Shown one piece after another: positions 35,155-45,095 of a stretch of 64,000 nucleotides of DNA. The translations under genes were made by a program, and so were the position numbers. Origin of the DNA: Corynebacterium parakroppenstedtii (lineage in GTDB: Bacteria; Actinomycetota; Actinomycetes; Mycobacteriales; Mycobacteriaceae); contig NZ_JAGSOA010000001.1 in the NCBI RefSeq assembly GCF_019754935.1, positions 558,001 through 622,000 on the forward strand. The letters are read 5' to 3'. Numbering within the stretch: the first letter of the stretch is position 1; every line of letters starts with the position of its first letter. The notes beneath the pieces were generated by a model. The model ran no database searches and was not told where the DNA came from. It worked only from the letters and a program-made list of their open reading frames with translations.

Positions 35155-37002
35155 CTACTTCTTACCCTCGTCCGTCGATAAGGCCGCAACGAACGCTTCC
35201 TGAGGAACTGAGACAGAACCGATACTCTTCATGCGCTTCTTACCGGCCTTCTGCTTCTCCAGGAGCTTCCGCTTACGAGAAATGTCGCCGCCGTAGCACT
35301 TGGCCAACACATCTTTGCGGACAGCACGGACATTCTCGCGCGCAATGATCTTCGACCCGATTGCAGCCTGAATCGGTACCTCAAACTGCTGACGAGGGAT
35401 GAGCTCCTTGAGCTTCGTCGTCATCTTATTGCCGTACCACTGAGCATTGTCCCGGTGCACGATGGCAGAGAACGCATCCACTGGATCGCCCTGCAAGAGA
35501 ATATCGACTTTCACGAGGTCGGCAATCTGCTCGCCGGCATCCTCATAATTTAAGGACGCGTACCCCTTCGTGCGGGACTTCAGCATGTCGAAGAAGTCGA
35601 AGATGATCTCTCCCAGCGGCATGGTGTACCGCAGCTCGACGCGGTCTTCTGACAGATAGTCCATGCCCCCCATCTGGCCGCGCTTGGACTGGCACAGCTC
35701 CATCGTCGGGCCCAAGAACTCCGCCGGAACGATCACAGTCATCTTCACGATAGGTTCGTAGATCTCCCGCGGCTTTCCATCAGGCCAATCGGAAGGATTA
35801 CGCACCTTGATCTCTTCGCCTGCCTCGGTCACCACGCGGTACACCACCGAGGGAGCGGTCGAAATCAAATCCAAGTTGAACTCGCGCTCCAGCCGAGCAC
35901 GGGTAATTTCCATATGGAGCAAACCCAAGAACCCACACCGAAAACCGAAGCCCAATGCCACGGACGACTCCGGCTCATAGGTCAACGCGGCGTCGTTGAG
36001 CTGCAGTTTCTCTAAGGCGTCGCGCAAATCCGGGTACTGGTCCGCCGAAATCGGGAACAAGCCCGAATACACCATCGGCTTCGGCTCTTCATAGCCCTTC
36101 AACGGTTCCGTGGCAGGATCATTCACCACGGTCACGGTGTCGCCCACCTTCGACTGGCGCACATCCTTCACACCCGTGATGAGGTACCCTACTTCGCCGA
36201 CACCCAAACCGTCGGTCTTCTTCGGCTGCGGCGACACCACGCCGATCTCCAGCGTCTCGTGCGTGGCCCCCGTCGACATCATCTGAATCTTCTCGCGAGC
36301 TTTCAGCCGACCATCCATCACGCGCACATAGGTTACGACGCCCCGATAGGTGTCATATACCGAATCGAAGATTAGAGCGCGGGCAGGCGCATCCGCATCC
36401 CCCGTCGGCGCAGGAACAACATCACACAACTTGTCTAACAGTTCGGGGACGCCGTCACCCGTCTTCGCCGAGACCCGCAACACTTCTTCCGGTTCACACC
36501 CAATGATCAACGCCAGCTCGTCGGCAAACTTGTCGGGGTCCGCCGCAGGAAGATCAATCTTGTTCAGGACCGGAATAATTTCCAGGTCATTCTCCATCGC
36601 GAGATACAGATTCGCGAGCGTCTGCGCCTCAATGCCCTGAGCAGCGTCGACAAGAAGGATTGCCCCCTCACACGCCTCCAGGGCACGCGACACCTCATAA
36701 GTGAAGTCGACGTGACCGGGGGTGTCGATGAGATGGAGCACAATCTGCTCACCCGCATGGTCCCCGGTTTTGGGGACCCACGGCAGGCGCACGTTCTGGG
36801 CCTTAATCGTGATGCCCCGTTCGCGCTCAATGTCCATGTTGTCCAGATACTGGTCGCGCATGTCACGATCGCCGACCACCCCGGTGAGCTGCAGAATTCG
36901 ATCCGCCAAAGTCGATTTCCCGTGGTCGATGTGTGCGATGATGCAGAAGTTCCGGATACGCGCCGGGTCGGTGAACGTTGTTTCCGCGTAGTTGGTGGCC
37001 AT
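35155..37002 (-). CDS. lepA: Elongation factor 4 (LepA)
   Basis: A 615-residue EF-4 of normal length. GTPase motifs: [16 protein letters not shown] (about 22), DTPGHVDF, and [10 protein letters not shown]. Domains II and III and the EF-G-like domain V follow ([16 protein letters not shown] near 350). The C-terminal EF-4-specific domain is present ([22 protein letters not shown]). It remodels stalled ribosomes under stress. It is divergent from the PemK-like gene, with about 90 bases between the starts. Confidence 0.97.
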   Translation of the reverse strand: MATNYAETTFTDPARIRNFCIIAHIDHGKSTLADRILQLTGVVGDRDMRDQYLDNMDIERERGITIKAQNVRLPWVPKTGDHAGEQIVLHLIDTPGHVDFTYEVSRALEACEGAILLVDAAQGIEAQTLANLYLAMENDLEIIPVLNKIDLPAADPDKFADELALIIGCEPEEVLRVSAKTGDGVPELLDKLCDVVPAPTGDADAPARALIFDSVYDTYRGVVTYVRVMDGRLKAREKIQMMSTGATHETLEIGVVSPQPKKTDGLGVGEVGYLITGVKDVRQSKVGDTVTVVNDPATEPLKGYEEPKPMVYSGLFPISADQYPDLRDALEKLQLNDAALTYEPESSVALGFGFRCGFLGLLHMEITRARLEREFNLDLISTAPSVVYRVVTEAGEEIKVRNPSDWPDGKPREIYEPIVKMTVIVPAEFLGPTMELCQSKRGQMGGMDYLSEDRVELRYTMPLGEIIFDFFDMLKSRTKGYASLNYEDAGEQIADLVKVDILLQGDPVDAFSAIVHRDNAQWYGNKMTTKLKELIPRQQFEVPIQAAIGSKIIARENVRAVRKDVLAKCYGGDISRKRKLLEKQKAGKKRMKSIGSVSVPQEAFVAALSTDEGKK

Positions 37003-37093
37003 AAAAGAGCTGTGATCCTCTCCGTCAGTACTCGGTGATCACAGTACTAGACGTTGGATTGCACCACTTTTCACACCGAATTATTGTGGGGAC

Positions 37094-37795
37094 ATGTTCG
37101 TACCGCGAGGAAATTCGGGCCCATTTTCATACGACTCTGAGCCCGAACGCCACACGCAGCGGTCTTCCCTAATCCGTCACATCACCGGCTTTCTTGCCCA
37201 CAAGCGGGCAACCACGAGTGACGATGACTTCGAACTCCCTGACGCGGCCGGACGGTCGCACTCTTCACGCCGATCTCGTCGCGTGCCGACGTCATTCTCG
37301 CGGCCATTCCACCACGAAGGCGCCCTGGACCAAGGCCTTGCTTCACTACAGCAGGGACTAGGCATGACGGACTCCAGCGTTTCGACGTTTAATAACGAAG
37401 ATGAGCCGGTTCTCGCACGGCCCACTGGGGCCTGCGCCTCTACCCTCATTTATGCACCGGATATGGATGGGCAAGCCGATCCTGGCGAGGTCGTCTGGGT
37501 TCATTCCCCGAACAAGCAATCGGATGGCCGGGAACGAGCAATCGTTATCCTGGGCCACCACGAGCGATACATCCGTGGACTTCTCATTTCGACGAATGAC
37601 GAGCACTCGACGGATAACAACTGGCTGGAGATCGGCGCCGGGGGCTGGGACATGCAGGGCCGACCCGCATGGGTTCGGTTGGACAAGATCATTGAGGTTC
37701 CCGACCATATGATTCGTCGGAAAGGGACGGTGTTACCCCGGAGGCGGTTCGAGCGCATCGCCAGCCGGCTGCGGACGGACTACAACTGGCGTTAA
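37094..37795 (+). CDS. PemK/MazF-like domain protein without partner antitoxin
   Basis: A 233-residue protein. Residues 1–117 are polar and low in predicted structure. Residues about 118–233 form a PemK/MazF-like SH3-barrel: IYAPDMDGQADPGEVVWVHSP, ERAIVILGHHERYIRGLLIST, and a terminal KIIEVPDHMIRRKGTVLPRRRF helix. The GEVVWV...P start and R-AIVIL strand are characteristic of the fold. No antitoxin-sized gene precedes or follows it. Its place between lepA and rpsT is, as far as I recall, conserved in corynebacteria, so a housekeeping role is more likely than a mobile toxin module. RNase activity is unproven. Confidence 0.7.
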   Translation: MFVPRGNSGPFSYDSEPERHTQRSSLIRHITGFLAHKRATTSDDDFELPDAAGRSHSSRRSRRVPTSFSRPFHHEGALDQGLASLQQGLGMTDSSVSTFNNEDEPVLARPTGACASTLIYAPDMDGQADPGEVVWVHSPNKQSDGRERAIVILGHHERYIRGLLISTNDEHSTDNNWLEIGAGGWDMQGRPAWVRLDKIIEVPDHMIRRKGTVLPRRRFERIASRLRTDYNWR

Positions 37796-38055
37796 TGGTG
37801 GGCTGGGTTGGCAGCGCTGATATTGGACGCAATTCTTGAAGCACTGTAAAGTGTCCTGGAGTTCTACCACGCATGTGGACGATGAGCCGGAACAAGCAGG
37901 ACCTTGGGTTTGTTCTTGAAGGTCGCTCATTCACGGGCTGATGCCCTTATATCGCCCTCCACATGCTCTTCACATGAGAAATGACATGAAGAGTTGTGGT
38001 AGATCGAGTCGTGCGCACCCAGTGCATGACAAGCGTAGAGAAAGAGGTAATTCCC

Positions 38056-38319
38056 GTGGCAAACATTAAGTCCAAGAAGAAGCGCATCAAGACAAACGAA
38101 AAGGCCCGTCAGCGCAACAAGGCCGTCCGTTCGCGTTTGCACACCGAGAACCGCAAGTTCCGTGAGCTCGTCGCTGCTGGTGACAAGGCTGGTGCCGAGG
38201 CTCAGCTTCGCCTGGCGTCCCGCGAGTACGACAAAGCCGTTACTAAGGGCACTCTCCACCGCAACAATGCTGCGAACAAGAAGTCTGCGATGGCTAAGTT
38301 GTTCAACTCGATGGACTAA
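38056..38319 (+). CDS. rpsT: 30S ribosomal protein S20
   Basis: An 87-residue, Lys/Arg-rich helical protein with the S20 pattern [20 protein letters not shown] and ending in [17 protein letters not shown]. It binds 16S rRNA in the 30S body. GTG 38056 is the start, with AGAGG about six bases upstream; a longer frame to 37996 is not supported by the family. About 260 bases before it (37796–38055) contain no gene and should hold its promoter and leader. A strong terminator follows. Confidence 0.96.
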   Translation: MANIKSKKKRIKTNEKARQRNKAVRSRLHTENRKFRELVAAGDKAGAEAQLRLASREYDKAVTKGTLHRNNAANKKSAMAKLFNSMD

Positions 38320-38406
38320 TTTTCCTACGAGTCCGCTGGTTCGTGTGGGCGGCAAGACCGTGTGATCGTTCGGTCACCTGTCTCTAAGCCCGCTAACCAG
38401 GGTGTT

Positions 38407-38433
38407 CCCCGCTCCGCTCGGAGCGGGGTTTTT
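38407..38433 (+). terminator. Rho-independent terminator of rpsT
   Basis: Perfect 9-bp arms CCCCGCTCC (38407–38415) and GGAGCGGGG (38420–38428) with a four-base loop, followed by TTTTT. Confidence 0.95.
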
Positions 38434-38478
38434 CATTGCGTCCACGAGTGTTTGCACTAACGGTCATCTCCTCCGTGG

Positions 38479-39489
38479 CTATTTCATCCGCGCAAGCTCC
38501 GCCAGACGCCGAACACCTAGTTCAACAGCACTATCTTGGTCACCCGCGGCACCTTTAATCCCTGCTTCCATCTGCGCAGCAACCTGCACGGCCTCGGCAA
38601 TTGCAGCCTGCGACCATCTCTGAGCTATCGGCGCTGTCCGTTTCAGTTTCCACGGTGGCATCCCTAACCGCGACGCATCACGATAGGGATCAATACGCCT
38701 ATTCCCACTAAGCCGAGCGACCTCGCTGATCCCACGACACACCGCCGTCGAGATCGCCATGTGAGCCACTCCCAACTGGAGAGCCCGACGCACTTTTGCC
38801 ACCGACTGGTCCACGTTGCCGGCGATAACGTCGTCGGCGATGGAAAAACTGCTGACTTCCGCGGTGCCGGTGTAGTACCGTCGCACGGCCTCGAGGTCGA
38901 CTTTTCCGTCGTTATCGGCGACCAGCTGGCTCACCGCCGACGCCAATTCGCGCACGTTGGAACCGACGCTCTCGATGAGGGCAGAGACGACATCTGGGTT
39001 CACTCGCACGCGAAGCCGGTGGAACTCTGACTGCACAAAAGTGGGCAGTTCACGGACCGGAATGGCGTCAGCCCGGTGTTCTTCGCCAAGCTTGAGGAGT
39101 TTGGACACCATGGCCTTCGTCCGGCCTTCACCCGAATGTTGAATGATCAGGGTGATGCCCGGCGCGGGGTCTTTCGCAGTGGCAAGCACGAGTGATGCCG
39201 GCTCTTTACCTGCGTCATTCATGTTTGTAATGACGACGATGCGGTCTTCGCCGAAGAGACTGGGGCTCAGCAGCTCGGTGAGCTCGGGGCCCGTGATGTC
39301 TCCTGCGCGGACTGTGGTAACGGTGAGTTCATCGCCGGTGGGCGAGTTCTCACGGACACGTTTGACGATGGCACGGCGGTGACGATCCGCAAGGAAATCT
39401 TCTGTTCCGACAATGATGTGTACGGGTGCGGGCGCGCCGGATCCCTCCGCAGGGTCGAATGTGGTGCGTGACCTCCGTGATGGTGCCAT
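38479..39489 (-). CDS. holA: DNA polymerase III delta subunit (HolA)
   Basis: A clamp-loader delta subunit of about 336 residues from ATG 39489; the frame is open to 39546. The N-terminal AAA-like domain begins HIIVGTEDFLADRHRRAI, with LLSPSLFGEDRIVVIT (about 75) typical of HolA. The C-terminal collar contains GSNVRELASAVSQL and the ending AVELGVRRLAELARMK. It opens the beta clamp during replication. It lies 38 bases after comEC in the same direction, the usual comEA–comEC–holA arrangement. Confidence 0.93.
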   Translation of the reverse strand: MAPSRRSRTTFDPAEGSGAPAPVHIIVGTEDFLADRHRRAIVKRVRENSPTGDELTVTTVRAGDITGPELTELLSPSLFGEDRIVVITNMNDAGKEPASLVLATAKDPAPGITLIIQHSGEGRTKAMVSKLLKLGEEHRADAIPVRELPTFVQSEFHRLRVRVNPDVVSALIESVGSNVRELASAVSQLVADNDGKVDLEAVRRYYTGTAEVSSFSIADDVIAGNVDQSVAKVRRALQLGVAHMAISTAVCRGISEVARLSGNRRIDPYRDASRLGMPPWKLKRTAPIAQRWSQAAIAEAVQVAAQMEAGIKGAAGDQDSAVELGVRRLAELARMK

Positions 39490-39527
39490 GCCCGTCAGTC
39501 TACTGACCGCCGGGGACATAACGCGGC

Positions 39528-42167
39528 TCATGGGCAGAACCTCCATGAACAGGTACGTCCGTTGCTGCGTAGGACGACAATGCCTTCGTCGACAAGGGTG
39601 GTGACCGGTGCTCCATTGGCCAGTTGGCTCGGGCGAAAGGATTGATTACCGGCACCCGAATGCGATGATGGCGTTGGTGACGTCGGCGTGGTGATGACGA
39701 ACCACCGTGCAGACGACGACTCTGGATCGATCTGTTTTTTATCGCTGACGAATGCGACAGCCTCGCCGTCCGCGCGGTGAGAAGCGTGGTGGGCAACATG
39801 GTTGCGGGAAGAAAGCTTCAGCTCACGGGCGCAATCTTTGATTCTTCGCTGGAGGCGTGAGGCCACCTCAGAGGTCACATCGTCAGGGGATGCGGGTGCT
39901 TGGTTGTCGACGTTGGCCAGAGCGTAGTGACTGTCTGGCCACATCATCACCGAGATAGTGGGCGAAAACGGACACACTGCAACGGTCCACTGAGTTGGAG
40001 GAAACGCGGGGGATCTCACGAGGTGGGTGATGGCCCGCAGGCGGTCGAAGGCGTCGCGTGGTGGACGCAACGCGTACTCCGATGCTTGATTGCTCGGTCC
40101 ACCGCCCGTCGGTCCCACTCCTGCGGAGAACTCTCCTGAGCGATCGCGCTCGCCGGCAGTCCCACCGCCAGTTGCTGCTAGACACGTCGACATGGCGACC
40201 ACAACAACTCCGACGCTCCCCAGTGCTTTGCCCCACCAGCTTGTGATCCGTCGGCTCGTCATCCCGCAGCTCGTCGTCCACGGTCGGAGCCGACGTTGCG
40301 CGGAACCAGCTCTCGGGCCAGGGGCCGCGGAAAACATCCGTCGGATAAAAACACCTGACCATAACGTCGACAAGAAAAAGTAGGAACCGACAACGGCAGT
40401 AATAACAATGATTGCTGAACCTGGTGATCCGACAACCAATTGGGCGGCCTCGCACTTGGCTATCGCGTGCCCAACCCAGCGAATCCACCACAAAACCGGC
40501 GTGCATGCAGCCATGCCTACCGACGCCAGCCAAGTGGCTCCGCGGCAGAACGAATCGCTGAGCCATTGAATGGCTTCACAGACTGTTCCCGCACGTATCC
40601 CCACGGGATGAGCCACAACGCTCAGTGCGCACAGAACGAGCGCGATGGTCCCGATGACCGTGACGGGCGCGACGACGAATCCGACTAAGGAATTGGCCAC
40701 GATCGACAGAGCCGAGGTCCGGCCAATAACGAGCAAGATAATAGGTTGGGTGACCACATCTGCAGCTATGCATACGGCGCATCCGGTGATAACTGCCCGC
40801 GTGCGCCGCGATACCTCACCGGACTTTCCGCATGCGTTCAATACACGCACCACGACCTTCTCAATGGCATCGGACAAAGGTGGCGCAAGACAGATAATGC
40901 CGGCCGTCGCAGCGCACGATAAGGCAAATCCCAAGGACACGGCCATATCCGGGTTCCACACCACGAGCCCGATAATCCCCGCACACAAGGCGGGCAACGC
41001 TTGCCGACGCCTCCCCGCCATCGTGGCAAGAAGTCCCACGGTCCCCGCGACAGCCGCCCGCAACACGGACGCGTCCAATCCGATGAGAAGGACAAATCCC
41101 ACCAATGAGCACCCCGCGCAGAGATAACGAACACGCGGACGCTCGGTGAAGACGATCGCGGCAACCACTCCAAGAACGATCGCAACATTCGCCCCGGACA
41201 CCGCGGACAGGTGGCTGAGGCCAGAGGTGACAAAAGCTGCTTTATCGTCGTCAGATTGTAACGACGTATCACCAATCACCATCCCCTGAGCCAAACCCTC
41301 CAGATCCTCGGGCACATAGCGACGCGAGGCCTCAAGGAACTCCCGATGGACTGCGGACATCGCATGGCACCCGACACTCCATAACCGGCCGACACCCCAC
41401 CCCATCGGCGACGATGGAGGTGCCTGCACGACGTGCAACCCCTGGCCTGACCCACTGTGTCCCGCGGATGACAGCGTTATTGGTGCAGTTCCCGGCTGGA
41501 AAGCCTCTTTGACCGACACGAGTCCTTCAAGGCGCTGACCAGGGTTAACTGTACGAAGCTCAGCCCCGCCTGAGACGAAAATATCCGACGGCATTCCCTT
41601 GAGGGATACCGATACGCCATACCGCTCCTGTCCCGGCTCGAAGGGAGCCTCCGGGAGCCGACGCGGGTAGGACGTCGCGGTGCAGTCCATAGATTGGTCA
41701 ATGAGCAGATGGCCGCCCTGCTTGTGGGCTAACCAATGGCTCAACGAGCGACGGATGGCGTAGATCGATCTGACCCCTCCGATGATGGCGCCGACAACCA
41801 CCATGAGAAACTGCAATCCCCAAGAGCGACGCGCATCGCCCGCGATCCCCCCGCCGTAACTACGTCGACGACGATTCATGTACCAGTGTGCAGAGATCAC
41901 CGTCGCTGCTGCTAGTGCAGCACACACCGCCACAGCGGATACGGGATGGCCGAGCCACCAGGCAATAAAGCCCCCATCACCGTGAAAACTGGCCGCTTCT
42001 GACGTTCCCCATCGGAACCACACCACGACACCACTCGCTGCCCACACACCGGCAGCGCAGGGCAGTAACCGGCCATCCAGCGGAACCCGTTCTTTTGTTT
42101 TCTCACGGTTCGGACGTGCGGACTGGCTGTCCCCCACAGAAGGCGGGTTATCAGATCGTGACGGCAT
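39528..42167 (-). CDS. comEC: ComEC/Rec2-like DNA-uptake channel with decayed C-terminal domain
   Basis: An 879-residue membrane protein. After two N-terminal helices comes an extracellular OB-like domain, then the competence domain (GMVIGDTSLQSDDDK, SGLSHLSAVSGANVAIVLGVV, about 300–560) with many helices. In ComEC this forms the channel for incoming single-stranded DNA. The final 230 residues occupy the place of the metallo-beta-lactamase-like domain, but the HxHxDH ligands are absent and the usual DVGQGDA is replaced (WTVAVCPFSPTISVMMW). That part is therefore probably inactive. Adjacent comEA is frameshifted, so the uptake system may be non-functional. Confidence 0.85.
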   Translation of the reverse strand: MPSRSDNPPSVGDSQSARPNREKTKERVPLDGRLLPCAAGVWAASGVVVWFRWGTSEAASFHGDGGFIAWWLGHPVSAVAVCAALAAATVISAHWYMNRRRRSYGGGIAGDARRSWGLQFLMVVVGAIIGGVRSIYAIRRSLSHWLAHKQGGHLLIDQSMDCTATSYPRRLPEAPFEPGQERYGVSVSLKGMPSDIFVSGGAELRTVNPGQRLEGLVSVKEAFQPGTAPITLSSAGHSGSGQGLHVVQAPPSSPMGWGVGRLWSVGCHAMSAVHREFLEASRRYVPEDLEGLAQGMVIGDTSLQSDDDKAAFVTSGLSHLSAVSGANVAIVLGVVAAIVFTERPRVRYLCAGCSLVGFVLLIGLDASVLRAAVAGTVGLLATMAGRRRQALPALCAGIIGLVVWNPDMAVSLGFALSCAATAGIICLAPPLSDAIEKVVVRVLNACGKSGEVSRRTRAVITGCAVCIAADVVTQPIILLVIGRTSALSIVANSLVGFVVAPVTVIGTIALVLCALSVVAHPVGIRAGTVCEAIQWLSDSFCRGATWLASVGMAACTPVLWWIRWVGHAIAKCEAAQLVVGSPGSAIIVITAVVGSYFFLSTLWSGVFIRRMFSAAPGPRAGSAQRRLRPWTTSCGMTSRRITSWWGKALGSVGVVVVAMSTCLAATGGGTAGERDRSGEFSAGVGPTGGGPSNQASEYALRPPRDAFDRLRAITHLVRSPAFPPTQWTVAVCPFSPTISVMMWPDSHYALANVDNQAPASPDDVTSEVASRLQRRIKDCARELKLSSRNHVAHHASHRADGEAVAFVSDKKQIDPESSSARWFVITTPTSPTPSSHSGAGNQSFRPSQLANGAPVTTLVDEGIVVLRSNGRTCSWRFCP

Positions 42168-43199
42168 CGCGCATCGCGGCCAGTTTTGCGGGGCCTATCC
42201 CCTTAACTTCCGCCAATTGGTCGATACTTCGGAACGGCCCGTTCTGCTCGCGGTAGGCAATGATTGCCGACGCCGTTTTGGGCCCCACACCAGGTATGGC
42301 GGTCAGCTCAGCCTCACCTGCCGTATTGATATTCGTCCCGCCACCCGACTTCGCTGGCGGCCCCTGGCCTGGCGCGGATCCACCGCCGTGCCTCCCGCCG
42401 GCGCCCACGGTTGCGATCCTGCGTTCCCGGATGGTTCACCGCCGATAATGGTGCCATCTTTCCCTTCTTCTCCGATGCAGATTTGTTGCCCATCGAGTAG
42501 CTTTTGCGCTCGGTTAAGCCCGTCCCACCTGCCACGATCGGTCAGTCCGCCGGTCGCGTTGATGGCGTCATCAACCCGGGCTTGGGCATCCAGAGAGACT
42601 AATCCGGGATGAACGACATTGCAGACGACCGCGACCGTAATAGGCTGTGATGCCGGCTCGTGGCCGTTATGCGATCCCTCCTGAGCCCCAGCCTCTTTCT
42701 TATGCGCCGGTGCACCCGTTGAACCGTGGTCCGACGATTCCGCACCGGTTTTCTCTCTGGCCTCCCCGCGGTGGGTCTCTGCATCGGCCGACACCACCTG
42801 CGCCGCTTTAGACACGGGACGCTGACTATTGTCCTCCCCCATCAACGCGAACCCGATCACGGTGGACACTACAAGTACAGCAAGAACAACTATTCCGACA
42901 CACGCCCGCGGCGACATCCCCTGGAGAAGCCGGATACCGCGCCGGGCATGTCCATCACGGGAGAAATCATAAAGGGCAACGTTGCTGTCATCCTCGGCGC
43001 GTTCGGCATCGAACATCCTGATTCGATCGCGACCTACGCTGTTCCCTGGACTCTGCGGGGCAGGTAAAGGCGAGGTGTTCTGTGGTCTCGACCGTGGCAC
43101 GAACTCGCCGGGGAGATAGTTATCCGCGCCACGCTCAAGCACATTGGTCTCATTGGCGACGTCCGCCCGCGTCATCCCCACACTGCCCCTGCTACTCAT
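42151..43199 (-). pseudogene. comEA: ComEA split by a frameshift (SLBB part and HhH part in different frames)
   Basis: The frame from 43199 encodes a cytoplasmic tail, one membrane helix (ACVGIVVLAVLVVSTVIGFAL, near residue 105) and an SLBB-type domain (AVVCNVVHPGLVSL, DDAINATGGLTD), but then runs out at 42303. The DNA-binding helix-hairpin-helix pair (NINTAGEAELTAIPGVGPKT, GPFRSIDQLAEVKGIGPAKL) lies in another frame, 42408–42151, opening from a GTG. A one-base loss (or two-base gain) in the G-rich linker near 42340–42430 would explain this. It may be a true mutation, a sequencing error, or the second part may be translated separately. Confidence 0.8.
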
Positions 43200-43332
43200 G
43201 AGCCGGAGAGTAGAGAACTCCGCCCCTCATCGCTGGGCACGTCGGCCATCAGGACGGCCACGTTGTGGACAAACAAAGTTATCCACAGATATGGACAGCG
43301 CGCCACTGCTGCCCAGCCAGCGACAGCGCCCG

Positions 43333-44289
43333 CTACAACTCAGCAGCGTCCCGCGTATTGATCACCGACACCGCAATCGCACCCGCACCAGTATGCACTG
43401 CCAAAGCCGGGGAGAGTTCCGCCTGCGTCAGGACCACGTCGGCAGACGGGAACTGATCTATCCCCCATCGTTTACCCAGGTCAACGAATGTATTGTTCGC
43501 TTCCAAGGCCTTTTTCAACCCTGCACCAACAATGCGCGCACGGTCATCGGCACCCGAGTGGTGAATACAGATACGCACGGGTTCCGTATCTCCATCAGCA
43601 CTGCGAGAAACAGTCGAGGCACCGTCCGTACTGGAATCCGCACCGGAACCCCCACTAGACCGATCCGCCTCGTCGGCACTAGTGGTCACAGTCGCAGCAT
43701 CCACCACCATGTCGACAAGCCGGGTAAATGCTTTCGCCTGCGTCCGCGTCCGCGCAACGACACCAAAACTTCCATCATGCAGGGAAAATAGTGACTTCAC
43801 GGGCAGCGCAGATGACATCAACGATGACATCGTGCTCATCCGCCCCGAGCGTCGCAAACCGTCGGTACGCTCAAGGTAGAGGAACAATTGCGAATGGCCC
43901 GTGATCATCGACGCACGTCTCGCGCATTCCTCCAAGTCGCCACCATTCTGCGCCGCACGAGCAGCAGCCATGGCGGCCTCCCCCACCGGCATCCCGATCG
44001 AATCGGTTTCAATAACGCGGACTTTTCCCTCGAAAACCGCCGAGGCCGCCACCGCCGCTGACCAGGTACTACTGAGCTTTTGTCCAAGATGAACAGCGAC
44101 GACACCCTCGTCACCAGACCGTTCCATCTCCCGGCCATACGCTGCGGCGAGCTCCAACGCGGTCACCCCCGACGTCGAACTTGCGTCATCGGAAGACACG
44201 ACATGCAAAGGGAGGACGGTAATCCCCCATTCCCGCGCCCGCTCAACGGGCAAGCACGATGAGGAATCGGTAATGACGCGGACAGTCAC
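43333..44289 (-). CDS. DegV family fatty-acid-binding protein
   Basis: A 318-residue DegV protein. The opening VRVITDSSSCLPVERAREWGITVLPLHV is the family signature, with the SS residues that hold the lipid carboxylate. GQKLSSTWSAA (about 90) and ERTDGLRRSGRMS (about 150) follow. Bacterial DegV/FakB proteins bind fatty acids, sometimes for a fatty-acid kinase; no FakA is seen here. A Ser/Asp/Gly-rich insertion near residues 208–238 interrupts the second domain. Its GTG start overlaps the gpgP stop (GTGA), showing coupling. Confidence 0.9.
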   Translation of the reverse strand: MTVRVITDSSSCLPVERAREWGITVLPLHVVSSDDASSTSGVTALELAAAYGREMERSGDEGVVAVHLGQKLSSTWSAAVAASAVFEGKVRVIETDSIGMPVGEAAMAAARAAQNGGDLEECARRASMITGHSQLFLYLERTDGLRRSGRMSTMSSLMSSALPVKSLFSLHDGSFGVVARTRTQAKAFTRLVDMVVDAATVTTSADEADRSSGGSGADSSTDGASTVSRSADGDTEPVRICIHHSGADDRARIVGAGLKKALEANNTFVDLGKRWGIDQFPSADVVLTQAELSPALAVHTGAGAIAVSVINTRDAAEL

Positions 44290-45086
44290 TGCAGCCCCTC
44301 AATCGACGTCCTGGTATAGGTCACACCAACGCCCTCACTACCCGGTTGAGCAGGAGCGAAAGGAATACCCAGCGCGGACGCATTCCACGCGTCCAAATAC
44401 CACTGCGCATCGTCGATAGTAGATTCAGTAAACGTCGCCACCGGGGTCGTATCCAACGCAGGATCCGCCGGTCGGTCACCGGAATTGTCGACTGTCGAGT
44501 GGTCGTAGTGGAAACGTGGACGCGCCGTCAGCTGAGCCCAACTCGTATTCCCCAACCCCGAGAATGACGAGTAGTTGTCCGTCGGCAATCCCAATAATGA
44601 GCAGGTCAAGCCGGCGATAGTGCCCCCATGGGCCACGCACACGACTGTGCCGCCTTCCCACTCGGAGAACGAATGCATGAGCTCATCAACAAGGCTGCGG
44701 GCACGGGCAGCGACCTCCAGACGGGTCTCACCACCCGGCGGGGCCCAGTGAGGGTTATGCCGCCACATCGCGCGCTGACCCGGGTGAGTAGCGTCGATCT
44801 CCTCATGCGAATGAGCCTGCCACGACCCCAAATGGGTCTCACGCAAACGGTCATCGAGCACGGGAGTGAGCCCATGAGGTGCTGCGATCAGCCCCGCAGT
44901 TTCCGCTGCTCGCGACAGGTCAGAGGTCACCACTCGTCGGATATCCCACCGACTGAGTTCATCAGCAGTCCGCTGGGCTTGACGTCGCCCCAGATCGCTG
45001 AGATGCGTATCCATCTGGCCCTGCATGCGGCCAGTGGCGTTGTAATCCGTCTGACCGTGTCGAAGAAGAATAAGGCGGCGAGCCAT
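44286..45086 (-). CDS. gpgP: Histidine phosphatase, glucosyl-3-phosphoglycerate phosphatase (GpgP-like)
   Basis: A histidine phosphatase of 266 residues. The catalytic RHG motif is LILLRHGQTDYNATGRMQGQ (His near residue 10), and the second His lies in VVCVAHGGTIAGL (about 153). Gene order rsfS–gpgP, as in mycobacteria, supports GpgP, which dephosphorylates glucosyl-3-phosphoglycerate on the way to methylglucose lipopolysaccharide or glucosylglycerate. The family also contains phosphoglycerate-mutase-like phosphatases with other substrates. The C-terminal 60 residues are less conserved. Confidence 0.82.
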   Translation of the reverse strand: MARRLILLRHGQTDYNATGRMQGQMDTHLSDLGRRQAQRTADELSRWDIRRVVTSDLSRAAETAGLIAAPHGLTPVLDDRLRETHLGSWQAHSHEEIDATHPGQRAMWRHNPHWAPPGGETRLEVAARARSLVDELMHSFSEWEGGTVVCVAHGGTIAGLTCSLLGLPTDNYSSFSGLGNTSWAQLTARPRFHYDHSTVDNSGDRPADPALDTTPVATFTESTIDDAQWYLDAWNASALGIPFAPAQPGSEGVGVTYTRTSIEGLQ

Positions 45087-45095
45087 CGGTACTAC

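Noticed and set aside
37094..38319. Toxin–antitoxin module or mobile island around the PemK-like gene
   Set aside because: No antitoxin frame, no repeats or integrase, and both neighbours are core genes in conserved order.
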